Positions 17,783-23,638 of a stretch of DNA of 23,638 bases are shown in pieces. The translations under genes and the position numbers were made by a program. Each line of letters begins with the position of its first letter. Positions within the stretch are counted from its first letter, which is position 1. Source of the DNA: Prevotella sp. UBA4376 (GTDB taxonomy: Bacteria > Bacteroidota > Bacteroidia > Bacteroidales > Bacteroidaceae); assembly GCA_002391185.1 (NCBI GenBank), contig DGRY01000154.1, positions 1-23,638 on the forward strand, given 5' to 3'. Below the pieces are notes generated by a model. It was not told the origin of the DNA. It was given only the letters and a program-made list of their open reading frames with translations, and ran no database searches.

Positions 17783-19096
17783 TTATTTCTGACGAATGAA
17801 AACATTAATTGGACAACCATGCATAGCCCAGTTCTCACGAATCTTATTCTCAAGGAAACGACGATAATTCTCTTTCACATACTGTGGAAGATTAGCATAG
17901 AATACAAAAGAAGGAATCTGAGTATTAGGCAACTGTGTGCAATATTTTATCTTTATATACTTACCCTTAACACTCTGTGGAGGATAAGCCTCAATTATAG
18001 GCAACATCACCTCATTTAGCTTAGAAGTACCAACATGAGTTTTACGGTTCAGATACACCTGTTTAGCAGTTTCAAGAACCTTGAAGATACGCTGCTTGGT
18101 AAGAGCCGATGCAAAAATAATTGGGAAATCCACAAATGGAGCCATACGCTTACGTATAGCATTCTCAAAGGTATCAATAACCTTCTGATCCTTATTCTCC
18201 ACAAGATCCCACTTATTAACAACAACAACAAGACTCTTATTATTCTTCTGAACCAACTGGAAAATATTCATATCCTGAGCCTCAATACCACGGGTAGCAT
18301 CAAGCATAAGAATACATACATCACTATTTTCTATAGCACGAATACTACGCATCACACTATAGAATTCCAAGTCTTCCTCTACTTTATTCTTACGACGAAT
18401 ACCAGCAGTATCTACAAGATAGAAATCAAATCCAAACTTATCATAACGCGTATATATACTATCACGTGTTGTACCTGCTATCTCCGTTACAATATTTCTG
18501 TCTTCACCAATAAAAGCGTTGATAATACTGCTCTTACCCGCATTCGGACGACCAACAACAGCAAAACGGGGGATATCAATTTCAAGACTCTCCTCTGGAT
18601 TATCAGGAAGTTTATCCAAAATAATATCCAAAAGATCACCAGTACCACCACCAGTAGCGGCACTGATACAGATAGGTTCACCAACACCTAACTTATAGAA
18701 TTCAGCTGCCTCATATGCCTGACCGCTATTATCAACTTTATTAGCTACAAGAATCACAGGTAACTTGGCGCGACGAAGAATAGTAGCAACATCTTCATCC
18801 CAATCAGTAACACCTGTCTCTACATCTACAACGAAAAGTACCAAGTCTGCTTCCTGAGTTGCAACAAGCACTTGCTGACGAATAGCCTCCTCAAAAATAT
18901 CATCCGATTTAACAACCCAACCACCGGTATCAACGATAGAGAATTCTTTACCATTCCACTGACATTTACCATACTGTCGGTCACGTGTAGTACCTGCAGT
19001 ATCACTAACAATAGCACGTCGGCTTTGGGTCAAACGATTAAAAAGAGTTGATTTACCCACATTAGGGCGACCAACAATAGCTACTAAATTTGCCAT
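17783..19096 (-). CDS. der: Ribosome biogenesis GTPase Der (EngA)
   Basis: A 437-aa protein with two GTPase domains in tandem, needed for assembly of the 50S ribosomal subunit. P-loops are GRPNVGKS (9-16) and GRPNAGKS (182-189). G2/G3 elements include GTTRD (35-39), DTGG (56-59) and DTAGIRRK in the second domain. NKVD (119-122) and NKWD are the G4 motifs. A KH-like domain forms the C-terminus, ending INVFIRQK. It lies 87 bases downstream of era and 16 bases upstream of the lipoprotein gene. Confidence 0.98.
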   Translation of the reverse strand: MANLVAIVGRPNVGKSTLFNRLTQSRRAIVSDTAGTTRDRQYGKCQWNGKEFSIVDTGGWVVKSDDIFEEAIRQQVLVATQEADLVLFVVDVETGVTDWDEDVATILRRAKLPVILVANKVDNSGQAYEAAEFYKLGVGEPICISAATGGGTGDLLDIILDKLPDNPEESLEIDIPRFAVVGRPNAGKSSIINAFIGEDRNIVTEIAGTTRDSIYTRYDKFGFDFYLVDTAGIRRKNKVEEDLEFYSVMRSIRAIENSDVCILMLDATRGIEAQDMNIFQLVQKNNKSLVVVVNKWDLVENKDQKVIDTFENAIRKRMAPFVDFPIIFASALTKQRIFKVLETAKQVYLNRKTHVGTSKLNEVMLPIIEAYPPQSVKGKYIKIKYCTQLPNTQIPSFVFYANLPQYVKENYRRFLENKIRENWAMHGCPINVFIRQK

Positions 19097-19183
19097 TTTG
19101 TTTTATTTTCTGAAGTTATACATTCTTCGGCCCTCTAATTAAAGAGAGTATGTCCTCAATACATTCAGGACCAAAAATTATTT

Positions 19184-20068
19184 CTATTCTGGATTATATC
19201 CAAAGTTGTTTAGTTCACGCTGGTTATTACGCCAGTCTTTATCCACTTTTACAAAAGTTTCAAGAAATATTCTCTTTCCAAAGAATTTTTCAAGACTCTT
19301 ACGAGCCTCAGTAGAAACCTTTTTCAAAGCCTGTCCCTGATGACCTATGATAATACCCTTCTGACTATCACGTTCTACATATATTACAGCATTGATATGA
19401 ATACGTGTATCATCTTCCTTGAAACGTTCCACTACCACCTCCACACTATAAGGAATCTCCTTATCATAATAGCGCAGAATCTTCTCACGGATAATCTCAG
19501 ATACAAAAAACTTGGCTGGTTTATCTGTCAACTGATCTTTATCAAAGAAAGGAGGACTATCAGGAAGCAATTCCTTGATACGCTTCATAAGCATCTCTGT
19601 ACCAAATTTATTTGCTGCAGAGATTGGAAGAATTTCAGCATTAGGCAACAATTTATGCCATTTCTCTACAAGGTCTCCCAACTTAGTCTGTTCGCTTTGA
19701 TCTATTTTATTAATAAGAAGTAGAACAGGGATATTCATCTTGGAAACCTTCTCCAAGAAATCCATATTCTTCTCAGGATTTTCAATTACATCAGTCACAT
19801 AAAGAAGCACATCGGCATCAGCAAGCGCACTCTCAGAGAACGCAAGCATCATCTCTTGCATCTTATAGTTTGGCTTCAACACTCCAGGCGTATCTGAAAA
19901 AACAATCTGGCAGTCATCGGTATTTACGATTCCCATAATACGGTGACGAGTAGTCTGAGCCTTGAAAGTAGCAATACTAATTTTCTCTCCTACAAGTTGG
20001 TTCATCAACGTTGACTTACCAACATTAGGATTACCTACTATATTAACAAAACCTGCTTTATGTGTCAT
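19184..20068 (-). CDS. era: GTPase Era
   Basis: A 294-aa GTPase that binds 16S rRNA and checks 30S maturation. P-loop GNPNVGKST is at 12-20, with the switch segment TTRHRIMGI, then SDTPG, then NKID. The C-terminal KH domain contains GIIIGHQGQALKK and ends near KVDKDWRNN. The start ATG overlaps the stop of a 14-codon open frame (see findings). A strong terminator after fabH lies 43 bases upstream, and no -7 box was found in between. Confidence 0.97.
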   Translation of the reverse strand: MTHKAGFVNIVGNPNVGKSTLMNQLVGEKISIATFKAQTTRHRIMGIVNTDDCQIVFSDTPGVLKPNYKMQEMMLAFSESALADADVLLYVTDVIENPEKNMDFLEKVSKMNIPVLLLINKIDQSEQTKLGDLVEKWHKLLPNAEILPISAANKFGTEMLMKRIKELLPDSPPFFDKDQLTDKPAKFFVSEIIREKILRYYDKEIPYSVEVVVERFKEDDTRIHINAVIYVERDSQKGIIIGHQGQALKKVSTEARKSLEKFFGKRIFLETFVKVDKDWRNNQRELNNFGYNPE

Positions 20069-20110
20069 AATATCATCCTTTCATTAATGTTTTTCCACAT
20101 TCCTTTCATT

Positions 20111-20156
20111 GGAAAAAAAGAAACGCACTCTTCAATAATAAGGGTGCGTTTCTTAT
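20111..20156 (-). terminator. Intrinsic terminator after fabH
   Basis: On the minus strand AAGAAACGCACCC pairs with GAGTGCGTTTCTT (one mismatch) around an 11-base loop, followed by a run of T and then CC. It lies about 30 bases after the fabH stop and separates yceD-rpmF-fabH from era-der. Confidence 0.85.
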
Positions 20157-20187
20157 TAAGCATTTCTAAAGATCTATATACTACTAC

Positions 20188-21201
20188 TTATTTCCCGACT
20201 GAAGCGCCATCATATGCCCACTTTAAACATGATGCACCGTGAACAAAGCCAGCACCAAAAGCGGTAAATACAAACGTGTCTCCCTTTTTGAACTTATCCT
20301 CAAAATCCCAAAGAGCAAGTGGAATAGTTGCTGCACTTGTATTACCATAACGCTCAATGTTGATGAGCACCTTTTCTGGAGCTATACCTGCACGTTTTGC
20401 AACAGCCTCTTCAATTCTAAGGTTAGCCTGATGAGGAACAACCCAATCTACATCTTCAGCAGTAAGACCATTATCAGCCATCACCTTCTTTACATCACCA
20501 GCCATATCTGTTACCGCATAACGAAAAACAGTACGACCTTCTTGATAGAGATAATGCAGACGGTGGTCAACAGTGAAATGAGAAGGAGGACAAACGCTAC
20601 CTCCAGCCTTCATATGTAGGAAAGGAAGACCCTGACCATCTGTTCTTAAGAAAGAACTCTGATAACCAATTCCTTCTTCCTCAGTACCTTCAACCAAAAC
20701 AGCAGCTGCACCATCACCAAAAAGCACACAAGTAGCGCGATCGGTGTAATCAACCATAGAAGACATCTTATCAGCACCGATAACAATAATCTTCTTATAT
20801 CGTCCACTCTGAATCATACTTGATGCAACATCAAGCGAATAGAGGAAACCACAGCAGGCAGCAGAGAAATCAAATGCAAAAGCATTTTTCAATCCTAACT
20901 TACCTAATACAATTGAAGCTGTAGAAGGGAATTTATAGTCAGGGGTAGTGGTGGTAACAATAAGAGCATCGATAGTATCAGGATCCACACCAGTCTTCTG
21001 AAGAAGCTGACGGGCAGCCTTACGAGCCATATAACTCGTTCCAAGACCTTCCTCCGTTAATATTCGACGCTCTTTGATACCTACGCGAGTAGTAATCCAC
21101 TCATCGTTGGTGTCAACCATACGAGACAGTTCCTCGTTATTCAGAACATAATCAGGTACGTATCCACCAACACCTGTGATTATCGCGTTTATCTTACCCA
21201 T
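20188..21201 (-). CDS. fabH: 3-oxoacyl-[acyl-carrier-protein] synthase III (FabH)
   Basis: A 337-aa thiolase-fold enzyme that condenses an acyl-CoA starter with malonyl-ACP to begin fatty-acid synthesis. The catalytic triad is Cys116 (SAACCGF), His257 (VVPHQANLRI) and Asn287 (IERYGNTSAA). The C-terminal GAGFVHGASCLKW is typical. It follows rpmF by two bases. plsX, which sits between rpmF and fabH in E. coli, is absent here. Many Bacteroidetes carry more than one FabH; this is the copy linked to rpmF. Confidence 0.96.
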   Translation of the reverse strand: MGKINAIITGVGGYVPDYVLNNEELSRMVDTNDEWITTRVGIKERRILTEEGLGTSYMARKAARQLLQKTGVDPDTIDALIVTTTTPDYKFPSTASIVLGKLGLKNAFAFDFSAACCGFLYSLDVASSMIQSGRYKKIIVIGADKMSSMVDYTDRATCVLFGDGAAAVLVEGTEEEGIGYQSSFLRTDGQGLPFLHMKAGGSVCPPSHFTVDHRLHYLYQEGRTVFRYAVTDMAGDVKKVMADNGLTAEDVDWVVPHQANLRIEEAVAKRAGIAPEKVLINIERYGNTSAATIPLALWDFEDKFKKGDTFVFTAFGAGFVHGASCLKWAYDGASVGK

Positions 21202-21203
21202 TC

Positions 21204-21389
21204 TTATTCAGCTACTTCCTTTACGATAGCAACCTTACCACGATAGTAACCACAAGTTGGGCAAACTGTGTGATATACATAGTAAGCACCACAGTTAGGG
21301 CAAATTGCCAATGTTGGAGCTACAGCTCCATCGTGAGTTCTACGCTTAAGAGTACGGGTCTTTGATTGACGTCTTTTAGGATGTGCCAT
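21204..21389 (-). CDS. rpmF: 50S ribosomal protein L32
   Basis: A 61-aa basic protein starting MAHPKRRQSKTRTLKRR. It is the zinc-binding form: C30, C33, C43 and C46 make two CxxC pairs. It lies between yceD (20 bases upstream) and fabH (2 bases downstream), the conserved yceD-rpmF pairing. Confidence 0.98.
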   Translation of the reverse strand: MAHPKRRQSKTRTLKRRTHDGAVAPTLAICPNCGAYYVYHTVCPTCGYYRGKVAIVKEVAE

Positions 21390-21409
21390 AATTTTTAATG
21401 TTTTAAATT

Positions 21410-21934
21410 TTAATCTTTGTTCTTTAATTTTGCGAGAGCTGCCCAGCGCGGATCTATAGAGTCCTCACTATTCACACCGCTTCGGGCGGCAGAATACTCC
21501 TCGAGCATCTTCACCATAGCAGAGTCGCATTTTCCAGGTGCATGCACATGCCTGATGGGAATATTGAGTTCTATAAATTCGTAGATGAACCAGGCAACAT
21601 CGAGTATTCCTTCGTCCTCGGCCACAGTCACCAGGTCGTCATCTTCTGAGTATTCAACTCCAAATTTTACAGCTAAAGTGTCATCAGTAGAAATAGATTG
21701 CTCCATATCTCCCAAACACAAGCTGCAAGCTATATGTATGGTTCCCTCTGTATGAAACTTAAGTTCAAAGACATCTTCTGTACGATATACAACAACATCG
21801 CAAGTAAGATCTCCTCGCTTAATCTCATCAGCATTTAGCGCCGAAAAAAAATCGTCGTCAAGATGAAGCTTGAGCGTTGTTGCTCCCTGCTCCAAATCCC
21901 TCAAATCAATCTTGAATGACTCTAAACTATCCAT
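21410..21934 (-). CDS. DUF177 / YceD-family protein
   Basis: A 174-aa protein of the YceD (DUF177) family, linked to rpmF across bacteria and implicated in 23S rRNA metabolism in plants and E. coli. A CxxC pair (C70, C73 in IACSLC) follows the beta-rich N-terminal half. The C-terminal signature DPRWAALAKL (161-170) is the family's most conserved part. The start MDSLESFKIDL matches the family in Bacteroides. A -7 box ends only 9 bases before the ATG, so the message is probably leaderless or nearly so. Confidence 0.9.
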   Translation of the reverse strand: MDSLESFKIDLRDLEQGATTLKLHLDDDFFSALNADEIKRGDLTCDVVVYRTEDVFELKFHTEGTIHIACSLCLGDMEQSISTDDTLAVKFGVEYSEDDDLVTVAEDEGILDVAWFIYEFIELNIPIRHVHAPGKCDSAMVKMLEEYSAARSGVNSEDSIDPRWAALAKLKNKD

Positions 21935-21942
21935 ACGGGCTG

Positions 21943-21950
21943 CAAAGTTA
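21943..21950 (-). promoter_or_regulatory. Bacteroidetes -7 box for yceD-rpmF-fabH
   Basis: The minus strand reads TAACTTTG followed by CAGCCCGT and then the ATG. It is a perfect TAnnTTTG. A start site 6-8 bases downstream would fall at about 21935-21937, one to three bases before the coding region. Confidence 0.65.
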
Positions 21951-21996
21951 CTAATTTTTTATGATAAAATGACAAATTACACATAAAAAAGTGCAA

Positions 21997-22004
21997 TAAT
22001 TTTG
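21997..22004 (+). promoter_or_regulatory. Possible plus-strand -7 box with no gene downstream
   Basis: TAATTTTG matches TAnnTTTG on the plus strand in the 246-base gap between yceD and the histidine kinase. The following 140 bases hold no open frame of note and then enter the kinase gene in antisense. No -33 element was seen. It may be chance in A/T-rich DNA. Confidence 0.25.
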
Positions 22005-22142
22005 TATTTAGTGCATGAGTATCAGCGATTTCCAACGTCAACACTGACCTCGCAAAGCAAAGCATTGCTAAAGCCTCTCCCTACCTCTCCAAAAGGTGAG
22101 AATCACTAACAACTCCTATATTTTAAAACATATTACCCTTTT

Positions 22143-22166
22143 TTTATCATTTATAATTTATCATTT
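22143..22166. repeat. Direct repeat TTTATCATTT downstream of the histidine kinase
   Basis: TTTATCATTT occurs at 22143-22152 and 22157-22166, followed by a partial third copy (TTCATTT). Beside it, at the kinase stop codon, GAAGC-TAC-GCTTC (22178-22190) forms a small inverted repeat. Together they may mark the transcript end, although there is no classical U-run. Confidence 0.5.
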
Positions 22167-22180
22167 TTCATTTAGCGAAG

Positions 22181-23350
22181 CTACGCTTCTCTTAACTCCA
22201 CCCTAAACGTTGTACCCTTATTTACTTCCGACCACTTAACAAATATCTTTCCCTTATGGTAATCCTCTATTATACGCTTGGCAAGACTCAAGCCAAGTCC
22301 CCAACCACGCTGTTTAGTTGTGAATCCAGGACGAAAAACATGCGACAGATTCTTCTTTTTTATACCCTTTCCTGTATCACTAACCTCTACACAAATCTTA
22401 TTATCTTCTTCAACTATTCTTACAGTTATAGTTCCAGGACCACCACTCATTGCATCAACAGCATTCTTACACAAGTTTTCAATAACCCATTCAAAAAGAG
22501 ATGCATTCATCTTAAGCCATACATCCTTATCAGGGAAATCCCTGACAAAAACAACCCCATGTGATGTTCTACGGTCCATATATTCAATCACATGTTCTAA
22601 CACCTCTTTAAGATTAGTAGGTACAGGCTCAGGCAGAGAACCAATCTTTGAGAAACGTTCAGAAATAAGTTGCAGTCGTTTCACATCCTTATCCATCTCA
22701 GGAATTAGCGCATCATTAGGATACTGCTCCTTCAATATTTCTATCCACGCCATAAGTGACGAAATAGGTGTACCAAGCTGATGAGCCGTTTCCTTAGACA
22801 ACCCAACCCAAACCTTATTCTGTTCTGCTCTTTTGGAAACAAGTAAAATAAATATAGCAATAAACACAAACAATAAAACAACCCCAAGTAGTACATAGGG
22901 ATACATGGCCAAGCGTTTCAACATTGTTGACTCATCATAGCAAACCAAAATAAATTCACTATTGTTATGCTTATCAGCTGACAGTTTAATCATTCTTCCA
23001 CTCAGCAACCACTGCCGAGCAAGTGAGGAAACAACCTTCAAACTATCAGCATAATTATCAGCCTTGATATCAACATTTCGAAAAACCTGCAGTTTTCCTT
23101 CTGCATCAAGAACAATTACGGGAATAGTGTTATTCTCATTTATAACTTTAAGAACAAGATTTAAATCTGTTGTTTCATCTGCTGCATTCAACGAATGCAT
23201 TGCCTCTGCCCACACGCTCATACGTGATCGTTCCTCTTTCGACAAATCATTAATTAGAAAATGGAAAACAACAAGCGATACTACAGCTATAACAACAGCC
23301 GTAATAACCAAAATAATTTTAACTAACCTTATTCTGTCTATCCATTTCAT
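22181..23350 (-). CDS. Membrane sensor histidine kinase
   Basis: A 389-aa kinase with two membrane helices (about 11-33 and 150-172) framing a periplasmic sensor region of about 115 residues with no family I recognise. There is no HAMP domain: the H-box begins about 13 residues after the second helix, with phospho-acceptor His190 in KETAHQLGTPISSL. The N-box is ENLCKNAVDA (291-300), G1 DTGKGI (325-330), F-box FRPGFTTK (339-346) and G2 GWGLGL (349-354). The AHQLGTP form of the H-box is common in Bacteroidetes. No response regulator is adjacent, so its partner and signal are unknown. It lies just downstream of an rRNA operon. Confidence 0.93.
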   Translation of the reverse strand: MKWIDRIRLVKIILVITAVVIAVVSLVVFHFLINDLSKEERSRMSVWAEAMHSLNAADETTDLNLVLKVINENNTIPVIVLDAEGKLQVFRNVDIKADNYADSLKVVSSLARQWLLSGRMIKLSADKHNNSEFILVCYDESTMLKRLAMYPYVLLGVVLLFVFIAIFILLVSKRAEQNKVWVGLSKETAHQLGTPISSLMAWIEILKEQYPNDALIPEMDKDVKRLQLISERFSKIGSLPEPVPTNLKEVLEHVIEYMDRRTSHGVVFVRDFPDKDVWLKMNASLFEWVIENLCKNAVDAMSGGPGTITVRIVEEDNKICVEVSDTGKGIKKKNLSHVFRPGFTTKQRGWGLGLSLAKRIIEDYHKGKIFVKWSEVNKGTTFRVELREA

Positions 23351-23408
23351 ATATTGAATAACGTAAAATGGATTTTTTTATTGCTTAACAAGTAATTAGC
23401 TTAATTCT

Positions 23409-23471
23409 GATTACTCCGAATTTTCAGATTATTCCGATTATTCCGATTATTCAGAATTTTCCTATTCCTCC
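23409..23471. repeat. Seven-unit 9-bp degenerate tandem repeat
   Basis: Seven 9-base units follow one another without a gap. The core is two perfect GATTATTCC units and one GATTATTCA (23427-23453), flanked by GATTACTCC, GAATTTTCA, GAATTTTCC and TATTCCTCC. It lies between the histidine kinase and the rRNA terminator. The plus-strand frame is open but lacks a start codon. Confidence 0.85.
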
Positions 23472-23475
23472 GAAA

Positions 23476-23512
23476 ACAAAAAAGCCCCGAAGAATTAATC
23501 TTCGAGGCTTTC
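23476..23512 (-). terminator. Intrinsic terminator of the rRNA operon
   Basis: On the minus strand a 12-bp stem (23499-23510 with 23482-23493, one G-U pair) around a 5-base loop is followed by TTTTGTTTT. It lies about 10 bases after the 5S gene. Confidence 0.92.
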
Positions 23513-23520
23513 TAATGAAA

Positions 23521-23632
<112 letters not shown>

Positions 23633-23638
23633 TAATAG

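Noticed and set aside
17767..17853. Longer start for the lipoprotein gene
   Set aside because: It would overlap der and place the lipoprotein signal inside the protein; the start at 17766 gives a clean signal peptide with Cys21.
18035..18691. 218-codon open frame on the plus strand
   Set aside because: It is wholly antisense to der, rich in Ile, Thr and Asn, with no recognisable domain. It is a by-product of the codon use of der.
22067..22080. Small inverted repeat AGCAA/TTGCT as a terminator or operator
   Set aside because: The stem is five bases and there is no U-run or second copy. It is likely by chance.
22278..22781. 167-codon plus-strand frame
   Set aside because: It is antisense to the kinase catalytic domain, with no start signal or family match.

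Overview
The window looks like chromosomal DNA of a Bacteroidales bacterium, most likely Prevotellaceae (Prevotella in the broad sense). The evidence is the start of a Bacteroides/Prevotella-type OmpA protein, the sequence style of ClpP, MutL, RecQ and trigger factor, A+T-rich intergenic DNA, weak Shine-Dalgarno sequences, and at least seven Bacteroidetes -7 boxes (TAnnTTTG) in front of genes. No insertion sequence, phage gene, CRISPR array or tRNA gene was seen. The content is almost entirely core housekeeping and envelope biogenesis.

Layout, left to right. (1) 1-250: start of an OmpA-family outer membrane protein on the minus strand, cut by the window edge, with its promoter at about 340. 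(2) 448-8833: a minus-strand cluster transcribed in the order guaB, PpiC-type isomerase, SurA-like isomerase, OstA/LptA-like protein, small tail-anchored membrane protein, mutL. It starts from a promoter at about 8830, and several junctions overlap (ATGA, TAATG). It couples purine synthesis, periplasmic outer-membrane-protein folding, LPS transport and mismatch repair. (3) 8901-14724: tig, clpP, clpX, recQ on the minus strand. A nested inverted repeat with an internal promoter lies between tig and clpP. Stem-loops follow clpX and recQ. (4) 14810-17290: lptB (minus) diverges from mlaE-mlaF (plus), giving LPS-export and phospholipid-transport ATPases back to back. A perfect 18-bp two-way terminator closes the mlaEF unit. 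(5) 17359-21950: yceD(DUF177)-rpmF-fabH, a strong terminator, then era-der-lipoprotein, all minus. This is a ribosome-assembly and fatty-acid-initiation block. (6) 22181-23350: a membrane sensor histidine kinase with no response regulator in view. (7) 23400-23638: a 9-bp tandem repeat, the rRNA-operon terminator and a 5S rRNA gene on the minus strand; the rest of the rrn operon lies beyond the right edge.

No intergenic stretch exceeds 300 bases; the longest is 21935-22180 (246 bases). I did not find an obvious new multi-gene system. The observations most worth checking are: the tig-clpP nested inverted repeat; a probably leaderless yceD transcript whose start region closely matches that of tig; the small membrane protein coupled to OstA; a MutL whose metal-binding endonuclease motifs are degenerate; and the 9-bp, codon-phased repeat beside the rRNA operon.
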